64,000 nt of DNA from assembly GCF_003434055.1 (NCBI RefSeq), contig NZ_QVEX01000009.1, positions 109,933-173,932 of the forward strand, written 5' to 3'. Position 1 is the first letter of the stretch, and each line of letters starts with the position of its first letter. The DNA comes from Enterocloster aldenensis. GTDB taxonomy: Bacteria > Bacillota > Clostridia > Lachnospirales > Lachnospiraceae. A model generated the notes under the pieces. It was not told the origin of the DNA and did not search any database. It worked only from the letters and a program-made list of their open reading frames with translations. Made by a program: the position numbers and the translations under genes. This document shows positions 42,344 to 50,287 of the stretch, one piece after another.

Positions 42344-43156
42344 TCATCTCCCTATACGGAAGAAGTTCCTTGCTTCCTTCGGCGTCATGGGTTCTTTGTC
42401 CATGGCGCGGAGCATGTTCACGGTCTTTTCAACAAGGGGGGCGTTGGAAAGCGCCTGGGTCTGGGAATCCAGATACCTGCTGTCTTCAAAGCCAATCCTC
42501 ACGGTCCTGGCGCCCATGCCCACAGCGCCTGCCAGAAGGGAGAAATCCGTCCTGCGGGCCTGGGTGATACCCCAGACAGTCCCGGCCGGAATCATCTGGA
42601 TCATGGCTGCCAGGGCCTGGGGCGTGGCAGGAGCCTCGCCTTCATGTCCCAGCACAATGCTGAACAGCACAGGGTCCGCGAATTCATATTTCTTCATCAG
42701 CTGTTCCATGGCCCAGGTGTGGCCAATCTCAAATGTCTCCACCTCCGGTGTCTTCTTCTGCTTCAGCATTTCCCTGATACAGTATTCCACATCATCAATA
42801 GGGTTGCAGTAAACAGACCTGCCCAGGTTGGTGGATCCCACGTTCAGGGAACAGGCTTCCACAAGATCAGAATAAAGGGGCGCACACCGCTCCTCTATGG
42901 TCAGGTTGGAGACCCCTCCTGTGGACACCTCTATGACAATATCCGAATCTCTCCGTATCATGGCCAGCGTCTCCTCCAGCAGCGTCATGTCAGGCGTCAG
43001 GTTCCCCTCCCTGTCCCTTACATGCAGATGCACCATGGCCGCCCCTGCTTTATAACAATCATATACATCCTCTGCAATCTTCTCCGGTATGATTACCTTG
43101 TCCGTGGCCGCCACCGGCGCAACGGAAACAAGGACTTTATTTCCCATATCTGTCAT
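42344..43156 (-). CDS. 3-keto-acid cleavage enzyme, BKACE family (DUF849)
   Basis: A 270-residue TIM-barrel enzyme. Family blocks: KVLVSVAPVAATDKVIIPEKIAEDVYDCYKAGAAMVHLHVRD (zinc His pair in HLHVRD), VEVSTGG-type STGGVSNLTIEERCAP, and GHEGEAPATPQALAAMIQMIP with an Asn/Arg-rich end. BKACE enzymes condense a 3-oxo acid with acetyl-CoA, giving acetoacetate and a new CoA ester, as in lysine fermentation. Here it is with a sugar-acid kinase and TRAP uptake, so the 3-oxo acid may come from a sugar acid (inference). GAGGAG precedes the ATG. Confidence 0.87.
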   Translation of the reverse strand: MTDMGNKVLVSVAPVAATDKVIIPEKIAEDVYDCYKAGAAMVHLHVRDREGNLTPDMTLLEETLAMIRRDSDIVIEVSTGGVSNLTIEERCAPLYSDLVEACSLNVGSTNLGRSVYCNPIDDVEYCIREMLKQKKTPEVETFEIGHTWAMEQLMKKYEFADPVLFSIVLGHEGEAPATPQALAAMIQMIPAGTVWGITQARRTDFSLLAGAVGMGARTVRIGFEDSRYLDSQTQALSNAPLVEKTVNMLRAMDKEPMTPKEARNFFRIGR

Positions 43157-43249
43157 GGTTCAATCTCCTCTTCCATCTAATTTTCCAATACAAGGTATGT
43201 CTTCCAATACAACGGCGCGTATGCCATACATCCACGCCATCCGCCCATC

Positions 43250-43603
43250 CTATGCATACAGTACCTGGGCAATCAGCACCAGGGGCATGCCGCCTGTCTG
43301 GGCAATCCCATGGGTATCCCCAGGCTGTGCCGCAATGATATCACCGGCTTCCAGATACTGCTCCTCCCCGTTAATGGTATGCACTGCCTTTCCGCTGATA
43401 ATCACCATGGTCTCCATTTCTCCCTCATGTCTGTGCATTCCAATGGATACGCCCGGATTTAAGGTATGGCGCACATAAGCCCTGCCCTTTCCCAGCATTT
43501 CCTCTGGCCCATGAAGCAGTTTTTCCATTTTCACGGTTCCCTGTCCCCCCATGCAGTTCTCAATGGGGCTGACTTCCAAATCACTCTTTTTCCTGTATAT
43601 CAT
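43250..43603 (-). CDS. Cupin-domain protein
   Basis: A 117-residue single-domain cupin. Motif 1 is GVSIGMHRHEGEMETMVIISGKA (His-x-His and Glu metal ligands), and motif 2 is GDIIAAQPGDTHGIAQTGG (His). Small cupins like this act as sugar or keto-acid isomerases, oxygenases or binding proteins. It lies between the FadR-type regulator and BKACE genes, so it probably handles an intermediate of the same route. GGAGGCAGGAT precedes the ATG. Confidence 0.88.
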   Translation of the reverse strand: MIYRKKSDLEVSPIENCMGGQGTVKMEKLLHGPEEMLGKGRAYVRHTLNPGVSIGMHRHEGEMETMVIISGKAVHTINGEEQYLEAGDIIAAQPGDTHGIAQTGGMPLVLIAQVLYA

Positions 43604-43738
43604 ATCCTGCCTCCGGCTTCATTTTTCTCTTATTTTCCATGCCTCTAACTAAAAAGGCGGCTGCCGCATCATCGACTCCCGTGACATCTCCCTGTCCAGT
43701 CACAGTCATCCTGCAGCAACCACCCTCTGCTTATACTA

Positions 43739-44476
43739 CTACTCACCCTTTACTTTTGCCCAGTACTGGTAATGCTCTTCCACGGTTGCATAGATTCCCG
43801 CGGCATCCCTGTCCTGCAGAAGCTTCACAATCCTGCGGTGCATGTCCAGGAAATTCTCCGCCTCCCCGGCCTCGAATATCTGGTCAATGGTCGCCATCCG
43901 GGAACGGCGTGTAATCTTGTCCACATAATTGCAGATGGACTGAAGCATCACATTCTCCGTAATTCCCACAATGGCCATATGGAACTGCACATCCGCCTCA
44001 AACAGGTTCTTCACCTGGGGCGTATCCGCATTGGCCTGGCGTTCCAGCTCCTCCATGGCATGTTCAATGGCTTCCATCTGGGATTTCTCCAGCTCCCTGG
44101 ACTTTAATTTGTCCACAGCCAGTTGGAGAAGCCCCACATCAATCACCTTGCGCAGTTCCACAATCTGTTTTGTGGAATCCTTCTGTAAAATGATTCCGTA
44201 AAGCACGGGATAAATCATCTTACTGTCATATTCCTGGCTTACAAAGGTGCCTTCCGCCCTCTTGATATGTACCACGCCGTAAGCCTCAAGGACCTTGATG
44301 GCCTCCCTGACCGAATTCCTGCCCACTCCCATGGACTCTGACAATTCAGCCTCTGTGGGAATCTTATCCCCTGGGTTAAGTTCTCCATTTATGATAGCAT
44401 TGGTTATGTTGTCTACAATCTTATTTACAATTGACTGTCCTCCGACAGATTCCTTTAAAAAACTGGTTTTCTCCAT
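43739..44476 (-). CDS. GntR-family regulator, FadR subfamily (FCD domain)
   Basis: About 245 residues. The winged helix (VDNITNAIINGELNPGDKIPTEAELSESMGVGRNSVREAIKVLEAYGVVHIKRAEGTFV) is followed by a helical FCD domain with metal-site residues in ADVQFHMAI and MHRRIVKLL. FCD regulators bind organic acids or sugar acids and usually derepress. I use ATG 44476 behind GAGGAGG; an upstream ATG 27 bases earlier is rejected. A 17-base motif in its own promoter recurs in the promoter of the racemase-TRAP operon, so it is probably the repressor of both. Confidence 0.9.
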   Translation of the reverse strand: MEKTSFLKESVGGQSIVNKIVDNITNAIINGELNPGDKIPTEAELSESMGVGRNSVREAIKVLEAYGVVHIKRAEGTFVSQEYDSKMIYPVLYGIILQKDSTKQIVELRKVIDVGLLQLAVDKLKSRELEKSQMEAIEHAMEELERQANADTPQVKNLFEADVQFHMAIVGITENVMLQSICNYVDKITRRSRMATIDQIFEAGEAENFLDMHRRIVKLLQDRDAAGIYATVEEHYQYWAKVKGE

Positions 44477-44504
44477 GCTGAACCTCCTCATGTACTTACC
44501 CATA

Positions 44505-44533
44505 AGTATACATCATATGTTGGTTCAGCGCAA
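44505..44533 (-). promoter_or_regulatory. Promoter of the FadR-cupin-BKACE-kinase operon with operator in the spacer
   Basis: Reading leftward, TTGCGC (44528-44533), a 17-base spacer and TATACT (44505-44510). The plus-strand motif TACATCATATGTTGGTT (44509-44525) fills the spacer. It matches 15 of 17 bases of the motif at 48177-48193, which fills the spacer of the other promoter of this regulon. Confidence 0.78.
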
Positions 44534-44578
44534 TCTTGTGTTAACCCTGCGTTAATATTCTGCTGATGTATCCAGTGC

Positions 44579-45850
44579 TTATGCAGGGATCAGGCAGAGC
44601 GACAGGGCCGGTATGTATGTGATGGCAAACAGTGCGACCAGAGACATAAGAAGCAGCGGCACCATCTTCCGGCATATAACCTCAAACTTCACCTTTCCAA
44701 TGTCAGCAGCCACATACAGGTTTGGTCCGACAGGCGGCGTTACCTGGCCAATGGACAGGTTCAGCACCAGTATGACACCCAGCTGGATCATGTTGATATC
44801 CAGGGCCTTGGCAATGGGCATGATGATGGGGACCAGGATGTAAAGGGCGCTGGTGTTGTCCATGACACAGCCTGCGCACAGGAATACAATGTTGATGATG
44901 AACAGCATGATGTACTTGTTGTCCGTAAGGGCCAGGGCCATTTCCGTAAGGGATGCGGCGATTCCCTGCTGGGTCAGCACCCAGGAGAAAATGCCTGCGT
45001 TCATAATAATCAACAGAATCATGCCTGTTGTCTTGGCGGTTGAGAACAAAGTCTCCTTTAATTCCTTAAGACGCAGCTCCTTATAGACAAAGATGCCAAC
45101 AATCAGGCTGTATACAACAGCCACGGCAGCTGCCTCAGTGGGTGTGAAAAGCCCTGAATAGATGCCGCCCAGAACAATAACCGGGCTTAACAGGCCCCAG
45201 ACCGTATCCAGGAACAGTTTTCCGATTTCCTTTGCAGACGCCCTCTTGGTATCCCCCTTCCATCCATGCTTCTTGGACTGGGTGAATACCATGATGCAGA
45301 GCACAAAGGCGAATATGAGGCCCGGGACAATACCGGACAGAAACAAATCTCCTATGGACTCCCCGGTAATCATGCCATAGATGATAAACGTGATACTTGG
45401 CGGGATAACGGTTCCCAGGGAGCCGGATATGGCGGAAAGGGCGCTGGAAAAGCCCGGGTCATATCCCTGTTTCACCATGGCGGGAATCAGGATGGATCCC
45501 ATGGCTGCAACGGTTGCTGTGCCGGAACCGGATATGGCTGCAAAAAACAGGGCTGCCACAACCGCCACGTATCCAAGACCTCCGTAAACTGGTCCGATGA
45601 TACTGTCCGCCAGGTTAATCAGGCGTTTGGAAATGCCGCCTTTATCCATGATAGCACCTGCCAGCACAAAGAGGGGGATGGTGAGAAGGGAAAACTTCTG
45701 GACCGTTGCCTGCATCATGGAGGGGATAACGCCCAGGGGCGCCCCTGAAAACAGGAGGGTAAGGGCGCTGGAAACTCCCAGCACAATGGCTATGGGGATA
45801 CCAAAGCCAATCATCAGTGCCATGGAACCAAAAAGAATCGCTGCTGACAT
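44579..45850 (-). CDS. dctM: TRAP transporter large permease (DctM)
   Basis: A 423-residue membrane protein with about 12 segments; the family blocks FGIPIAIVLGVSSALTLL, AAISGSGTATVAAMGSILIPAMVKQGYDPGF and VIPPSITFIIYGMITGESIGDLFLSGIVPGL are intact. DctM forms the sodium-coupled transport channel. The ATG has GGAGGGG upstream and is next to the end of the small permease gene. A promoter for the regulator operon lies after its stop, so the regulon has at least two transcripts. Confidence 0.92.
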   Translation of the reverse strand: MSAAILFGSMALMIGFGIPIAIVLGVSSALTLLFSGAPLGVIPSMMQATVQKFSLLTIPLFVLAGAIMDKGGISKRLINLADSIIGPVYGGLGYVAVVAALFFAAISGSGTATVAAMGSILIPAMVKQGYDPGFSSALSAISGSLGTVIPPSITFIIYGMITGESIGDLFLSGIVPGLIFAFVLCIMVFTQSKKHGWKGDTKRASAKEIGKLFLDTVWGLLSPVIVLGGIYSGLFTPTEAAAVAVVYSLIVGIFVYKELRLKELKETLFSTAKTTGMILLIIMNAGIFSWVLTQQGIAASLTEMALALTDNKYIMLFIINIVFLCAGCVMDNTSALYILVPIIMPIAKALDINMIQLGVILVLNLSIGQVTPPVGPNLYVAADIGKVKFEVICRKMVPLLLMSLVALFAITYIPALSLCLIPA

Positions 45851-45851
45851 A

Positions 45852-46334
45852 TTAATTCCCCTCCTTTGCTAATCTGACTTCGTACTGTACCATGCGGATG
45901 ATGGAAAATACTCCGGATAAGGGGATGGCAATCCCAATGGTCCACTGAGGCATTTCCAGAACGCCGGTAAGCAGGTTGTAATGGTACTGTCTGTAAACCA
46001 TCTGGATGCCCCATATGATCCAAATCCCGTAGTTTGCCGAGCACAGTAAGAGCCTGCTCATACGGTAGACCTTGCGGGCCGTACCTGTAAACATATCTGT
46101 CAGGTAGTTGAAACCCATATGTGAATCCGTCTTGAACACGCTTGCCGCCGCCAGGCAGCACACCCACACAAACATGGTTGTCACCAGTTCCTGGGTAAAC
46201 GACATGTTAAACCATGATATTTTCCTGGAAAATACATTCATGAATGTGACAAGGGTCATGACCAGCAGTGCGGCCGAACACAGATATTCCTCAAAGTTCT
46301 CCCAGAAATCCTTTAAAAAGCCTTTTTCCTTCAT
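45852..46334 (-). CDS. dctQ: TRAP transporter small permease (DctQ)
   Basis: A 160-residue protein with four membrane segments. The DctQ-type start (FLKDFWENFEEYLCSAALLVMTLVTFMNVFSRKI) and FTQELVTTMFVWVCCLAAASVFKTDSHMGFNYL are typical. It holds the large permease and binding-protein dock. AGGAGGAG precedes the ATG; the genes on both sides are separated by only 1 and 15 bases. Confidence 0.9.
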   Translation of the reverse strand: MKEKGFLKDFWENFEEYLCSAALLVMTLVTFMNVFSRKISWFNMSFTQELVTTMFVWVCCLAAASVFKTDSHMGFNYLTDMFTGTARKVYRMSRLLLCSANYGIWIIWGIQMVYRQYHYNLLTGVLEMPQWTIGIAIPLSGVFSIIRMVQYEVRLAKEGN

Positions 46335-46349
46335 ACCGTTCTCCTCCTG

Positions 46350-47369
46350 TTATTCTTTGTAACCGCCGGTGAACAGATCAATTACATCCTGTCCCACTGA
46401 CCGGGCATAATCATCATAAATCCCGGCGCAGGCTTTCTGGAACTCGGCCTTCTGCCCGTCCGTCAGATCTGTAATGGTTGTCCCGCCGTCCCTCAGTTTC
46501 TGGATAATGGCCTCCTCATTGTCAGCCAGGTAATCATTGCCCCAGTCCAGCGCCTCTGACGCACACTCCTTTACAAGGGCCTGGTCCTCAGGTGACAGCT
46601 TCTTCATGGTTTTCTGGCTCATGACCCAGATAGTGGTGTCCCGGACACCGTCCCACAGGGTAACATATTGCTGGACCTCTGCAAACTTGGAAGAATCAAA
46701 CACCGCAATGGGGTTCTCCTGTCCGTCAATGGTCTTTTGCTGAAGGGAGGTATATACCTCTGAGAAGTCCATGGCCGTGGGGTTTGCGCCAAAATAATTC
46801 CTGTACAGGTCAATGAAAATGTTGGCACCCGGCACCCGGATGTTCATGCCCTTTAAATCCTCTGGTTTTGTAATTTCCTTCTTACTGTTGGATATCTGCC
46901 TGGAACCTGCGTTGTTAATGCCTAACATTTCCATCTCCAGGTCATTGCACCATCTGTTCACAACATCGTGCACCTTGTCACTGTGGCAGAATGCCAGCAG
47001 GTCATCCGAGTTGGGGAACAGGAACGGAAGCCAGAAGGAATAAAACTTTTTATCGTAATTGGCGATGTTTGGCGGGGCACAGGAATGGATGTCAATGTTG
47101 CCTGCCTGGACCAGTTCGATGGCTTTGGTCAGGTCTCCGCCGGAAAGGCCGCAGTTGGAATATATATTAACCTTGATCCTCCCGCCGCTCCTTTCCTCCA
47201 CCAGCCGTTTAAACTCCTGGGCAGTCAGATCGCTGATGGACCCGGGGCTCTGTGTATGGGTAAAATGAAGTTCAACCTTCTTATCACCGGCAGACCCGCA
47301 GGCTGTCATGGATAATACCATGGATGCGGCGCATATGGCTGCAGCTGCCTTTTTAAACCTTTTAAACAT
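46350..47369 (-). CDS. dctP: TRAP transporter solute-binding lipoprotein (DctP)
   Basis: About 339 residues. The signal peptide MFKRFKKAAAAICAASMVLSMTACG has a lipobox (MTAC). The mature chain has the TRAP binding-protein block FTHTQSPGSISDLTAQEFKRLVEERSGGRIKVNIY, and NMRVPG-like LKGMNIRVPGANIF, whose Arg contacts the carboxylate of an acidic ligand. This suggests a sugar acid or other carboxylate as substrate. The start is ATG 47369 with AAAGGAG upstream; an earlier ATG is rejected. Confidence 0.9.
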   Translation of the reverse strand: MFKRFKKAAAAICAASMVLSMTACGSAGDKKVELHFTHTQSPGSISDLTAQEFKRLVEERSGGRIKVNIYSNCGLSGGDLTKAIELVQAGNIDIHSCAPPNIANYDKKFYSFWLPFLFPNSDDLLAFCHSDKVHDVVNRWCNDLEMEMLGINNAGSRQISNSKKEITKPEDLKGMNIRVPGANIFIDLYRNYFGANPTAMDFSEVYTSLQQKTIDGQENPIAVFDSSKFAEVQQYVTLWDGVRDTTIWVMSQKTMKKLSPEDQALVKECASEALDWGNDYLADNEEAIIQKLRDGGTTITDLTDGQKAEFQKACAGIYDDYARSVGQDVIDLFTGGYKE

Positions 47370-47424
47370 ACTTCCCTCTCCTTTCGTTACAAGCGCATAG
47401 AGACTTCTCACAGTAATCCGTTTC

Positions 47425-48096
47425 CTACAGTAATCCCTTTTTCACAAGCGCACCCTTTAATGCAGCTGCCCCGAATCTTGGACTGGATAACACTACTTTA
47501 CCATACTTTTCATGAATATACCCTTCACAATATGCCATGGAACCCTGGGCAAATAGAATTACATCCACCTGGTCTGCCAGCTTTTCGGCATACCCGCTCA
47601 TCAGGCCCTTAAACTGTTCCTGGTCAAGGCCAAATGCCCCATCCACCAGCGCATCAACCAATTCCACCTGGCGGTTCATTTCCCTGGCAACCCTTGCTAT
47701 GGTATTCTTAGTGGGATTCAGTGTAGTGGGAAGGGTGGCCATAACGCCTATGCGCCTGCCCTGCCTAACTGCTTCCCTGCACATCTCCTCATCCACCCGG
47801 ACAATCGGGATACCTGTATATCTTCCAATCTCCTGAGCGGCATCAGCCACTTCGCCTACTGAGGAGCAAAGGTTTAAGATTGCATCCGCGCCCTCCGACA
47901 CAGCCTTCATATACATTCCCACCAGCCTGGCCGCTGCCGGAGCAGTCACATAACCGGCATCCCTGACCTCTGCCAGAATGGAGGGATCCTCATAACTCAC
48001 TACCTCCGTGTCCGACGGAAGCACTGCCCCTACCTCCTTCTCAACCAGTTCAATCAGCTCCGGTGTGGTACTTGTGTAAACCAATGCTACTTTCAT
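47425..48096 (-). CDS. Aspartate/glutamate/hydantoin racemase-family protein
   Basis: A 223-residue protein of the Asp/Glu racemase fold. The two catalytic-cysteine positions are probably in ILNLCSSVGEVADAA and in a later ILFAQGSMAYCEGY segment, though the second is displaced. Relatives include hydantoin and glutamate racemases, AroM and maleate isomerase. It is the first gene of the TRAP operon, so it may isomerise the imported acid. GAAGGAGG precedes the ATG at 48096. The exact reaction cannot be assigned. Confidence 0.78.
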   Translation of the reverse strand: MKVALVYTSTTPELIELVEKEVGAVLPSDTEVVSYEDPSILAEVRDAGYVTAPAAARLVGMYMKAVSEGADAILNLCSSVGEVADAAQEIGRYTGIPIVRVDEEMCREAVRQGRRIGVMATLPTTLNPTKNTIARVAREMNRQVELVDALVDGAFGLDQEQFKGLMSGYAEKLADQVDVILFAQGSMAYCEGYIHEKYGKVVLSSPRFGAAALKGALVKKGLL

Positions 48097-48139
48097 GATA
48101 ATCCTCCTTCTATCTGTCCATATGTTCCTCTTATATATC

Positions 48140-48153
48140 CTACATCCTATGTT
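48140..48153. promoter_or_regulatory. Second operator copy of the racemase-TRAP promoter
   Basis: CTACATCCTATGTT, 13 of 14 bases identical to CTACATCCTACGTT at 48176-48189, 36 bases away. It lies at or just after the predicted transcription start, again a position for repression by the FadR-type protein. Confidence 0.68.
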
Positions 48154-48169
48154 CTATGTTTATGTCAAT

Positions 48170-48198
48170 AATATACTACATCCTACGTTGGTTGTAAA
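48170..48198 (-). promoter_or_regulatory. Promoter of the racemase-TRAP operon with operator in the spacer
   Basis: Reading leftward, TTTACA (48193-48198), a 17-base spacer and TATATT (48170-48175). The spacer is TACATCCTACGTTGGTT (48177-48193 on the plus strand), the same motif as in the regulator's own promoter. An alternative TTGACA at 48162-48167 lacks a good -10. Confidence 0.72.
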
Positions 48199-48266
48199 TC
48201 GTGAACTTGCACATCATTGAATAAAAATTTTGTGCAGTTTTTCCAACTGAAGTACAAGGCATCCCA

Positions 48267-48295
48267 TTGACTTCTTATACCATTTGTGCTACGCT
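48267..48295 (+). promoter_or_regulatory. Promoter of the FMN riboswitch-ribU transcript
   Basis: TTGACT (48267-48272), 17-base spacer and TACGCT (48290-48295), just upstream of the riboswitch aptamer, so that the whole aptamer is transcribed. Confidence 0.6.
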
Positions 48296-48316
48296 AAAAA
48301 CAGCAAATGAATAAGT

Positions 48317-48425
48317 TCTTCGGGGCAGGGTGTGATTCCCTACCGGCGGTATAGTCCGCGACCCGCTTAGGCGGCTGATTTGGTGTGATTCCAAAACCGA
48401 CAGTATAGTCTGGATGAGAGAAGGC
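48317..48425 (+). ncRNA. FMN riboswitch (RFN element)
   Basis: The six-helix RFN aptamer is evident: CTTCGGGGCAGGGTG, ATTCCCTACCGGCGGTAT, AGTCCGCGA, a variable stem, GATTTGGTG with ATTCCAAAACCGACAG, and TATAGTCTGGATGAGAGAAGG. It binds FMN. A terminator hairpin follows 60 bases later and a riboflavin ECF transporter gene after that, so high FMN should end transcription before ribU. Confidence 0.95.
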
Positions 48426-48482
48426 GATTTAATTCATATGGATAATGAACCACATGCCGTTATTTATATTGAATTGTTAATG

Positions 48483-48514
48483 AATCCCAAGCCCCTATGG
48501 CTCTGGGATTTTTT
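48483..48514 (+). terminator. Riboswitch-controlled terminator before ribU
   Basis: AATCCCAAGCC and GGCTCTGGGATT pair around CCTAT, followed by a T-run, in the leader between the FMN aptamer and ribU. In the absence of FMN an alternative pairing upstream would prevent it; I did not fold the antiterminator. Confidence 0.85.
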
Positions 48515-48643
48515 AATGTGGAAAACGTGTCTGTGAAGTTTTATACCAAAGATTTTTCAAAAAGTTTTTCCAAAGGACTTGTTTCATTGCAAAAACATGC
48601 TTTAGGGCTCATGAAGGCCCTGATATCTAAGGAGGTTTATGTT

Positions 48644-49261
48644 ATGAAATCAAAGTGGAGTATTCAGAAGCTTATTTACACCGGCATGCTGGCCGCCATT
48701 GCCGGCGCCCTTATGTCACTGGAATTTTCAGTTCCCATGATGCCGCCGTTTTACAAAGTAGATTTCAGCGACGTCCCATCCATCATGGCCCTGTTCCTGT
48801 TCGGGCCGGCATCTGCTGCCTGGGTGGAAATCATCAAAATACTCATCAAGCTGATTACCGTGGGAACCAATTCCATGTACGTGGGCGAACTGTCCAACCT
48901 GATTGGCGTGGCCCTGTTCGTCATCCCCTTATGGATTGTATACAATAAAATGGGCAAAAACCGCCGGGCAGCCATCACCGGCCTGACCGTAAGCATTGCC
49001 ATACGGACTGCTTTTGCATGTTTCTGCAACGCCTTCATCACCCTGCCCTTATACGCAAAAGCCATGGGCGTGTCCCTGGACAGCGTGGTTTCCATGGTTG
49101 CTTCCGTGAACCCTGCCATCACCAGCCTGACCACCTTCATCGTCATGGCCACCATACCTTTCAATATCCTGAAACTGGGCCTTAATTATTTTGTGGGATA
49201 CCTCCTGTTTAACCGGCTGACGGCTGCTTATCCGTCATTGAAACCTGCAAGGCAGCATTAA
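48644..49261 (+). CDS. ribU: Riboflavin ECF transporter S component
   Basis: About 205 residues with five to six membrane segments. RibU marks are MAAIAGALMSLEFSVPMMPPFYKVDFSDVPSIMALFLFGPASAAWVEIIKILIKL (riboflavin-binding segment), and NTF-like loops toward the C-terminus. It binds riboflavin and works with shared EcfA/EcfT proteins coded elsewhere. I use ATG 48644 with AAGGAGG upstream; the longer reading frame from 48497 runs through the terminator hairpin and leader and is rejected. Its FMN riboswitch confirms the substrate. Confidence 0.94.
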   Translation: MKSKWSIQKLIYTGMLAAIAGALMSLEFSVPMMPPFYKVDFSDVPSIMALFLFGPASAAWVEIIKILIKLITVGTNSMYVGELSNLIGVALFVIPLWIVYNKMGKNRRAAITGLTVSIAIRTAFACFCNAFITLPLYAKAMGVSLDSVVSMVASVNPAITSLTTFIVMATIPFNILKLGLNYFVGYLLFNRLTAAYPSLKPARQH

Positions 49262-49320
49262 GGGAGGCCAGCCGGCAAAATCAGGGAGCGGACACGTCCG
49301 ATAGGAGGATTATTAAGAAA

Positions 49321-50112
49321 ATGATACTCAAATACAGCGAACTTACCAGACTTGAGATGGAACAGATTAACAAGGAGGAAACCATTGTCCTCATCCCTCT
49401 TGGCGCCCTGGAGCAGCATGGGAACCAGGCGCCCCTTGGCACGGACGACATCATTGCCCAGGCCATGACCGAATACCTGACCCGGGCCCTGGAAGCAGAA
49501 GACCCAGACTTCCCCATGCTGATATTTCCGGTCATCCCTGTGGGACTCAGTACGGAGCACAAAAACTTCTGCGGTTCCATCACCTTAAAACCGGACACCT
49601 ACTATCATCTGCTATATGACATATGCGCCAGCCTGGCGCATCATGGATTTAAGAAGCTGGCCCTGCTCATATGCCACGGCGGCAATGCTCCCATTGCCCA
49701 GGTACTGAGCCGGGAACTGCGAAGCGAGCTGGGGATTTCCCCATTCCTCCTGACCTCCGGCGCATTCGGCCACCCCGATGTAAAAGCCACGGTTTCAGAG
49801 GGCAACATCTGGGATTTCCACGGCGGCGAAATGGAAACCTCCATGGTCATGGCCGTGGACCCCTCCTTAGTCAAGCTGGAAACCTCTGAGGCCGGCATCC
49901 CAGCTGCTTTCAAAGACAACCAGGCCCTTCAGCCCTACGGTCCCGTATCCATTGGCTGGGTATCCGAAGACTGGAAAACGGAGGACGGCAGACCCATCGG
50001 CATTGGCGGGAACCCCTCCGGGGCTACGGCTGAAAAGGGACGGATCATCCTCAAGACAAGCGCGGATGCGTTGGTGCCGGGACTTTTGGAAATCAGGAAA
50101 TGGAAAGGGTGA
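49321..50112 (+). CDS. Creatininase-family protein
   Basis: A 263-residue protein matching the creatininase family: VLIPLGALEQHGNQAPLGTDDIIAQAMTEYL (metal-binding Glu, His, Asp), then GFKKLALLICHGGNAPI (His-Gly-Gly-Asn) and WDFHGGEMETSMVMAV (Glu-Thr). Members are metal-dependent amidohydrolases acting on creatinine, 3-dehydro-scyllo-inosose-like or other cyclic amides, or formamides in riboflavin/F420 precursors. It starts 60 bases after ribU in the same direction and could share its transcript, which would be of interest given the riboflavin link (inference). A hairpin terminator follows. Confidence 0.87.
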   Translation: MILKYSELTRLEMEQINKEETIVLIPLGALEQHGNQAPLGTDDIIAQAMTEYLTRALEAEDPDFPMLIFPVIPVGLSTEHKNFCGSITLKPDTYYHLLYDICASLAHHGFKKLALLICHGGNAPIAQVLSRELRSELGISPFLLTSGAFGHPDVKATVSEGNIWDFHGGEMETSMVMAVDPSLVKLETSEAGIPAAFKDNQALQPYGPVSIGWVSEDWKTEDGRPIGIGGNPSGATAEKGRIILKTSADALVPGLLEIRKWKG

Positions 50113-50133
50113 TTTATCACATTATAAACATAC

Positions 50134-50178
50134 AAAATGACTGCTGGATGATCAAAATGATTTCTCCGCAGTCATTTT
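50134..50178. terminator. Terminator after the creatininase-family gene
   Basis: AAAATGACTGC (50134-50144) and GCAGTCATTTT (50168-50178) form a perfect 11-base stem about 20 bases past the stop, with T-rich sequence after it. Confidence 0.78.
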
Positions 50179-50184
50179 ATATTA

Positions 50185-50287
50185 GGGTGTGTTTGAAAAT
50201 TGCTTTCCGTCAGCTGTGCGTCCCACTTTGTAGGAGATTTGGTCCCAACGAGGGAGGCATAGCGGGAATGAATTTCCAAACACGCCC
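50185..50287. mobile_element. MITE-like repeat with terminal inverted repeats
   Basis: About 103 bases. The left end GGGTGTGTTTGAAAATT and the right end, read inverted, GGGCGTGTTTGGAAATT, match at 15 of 17 positions. A second copy of the left end (CGTGTTTGAAAATTGC and nine more bases, 25 in all) is at 61476-61500. No transposase is coded. I see no target duplication. It may be moved in trans or be the remnant of a larger element. Confidence 0.65.

Noticed and set aside
42260..43180. Plus-strand ORF of about 306 codons opposite BKACE
   Set aside because: Antisense to a conserved TIM-barrel gene; no recognisable domain, no ribosome site.
48497..48643. N-terminal extension of RibU
   Set aside because: It would begin inside the riboswitch terminator hairpin; the ATG at 48644 has a proper ribosome site and gives the normal RibU length.
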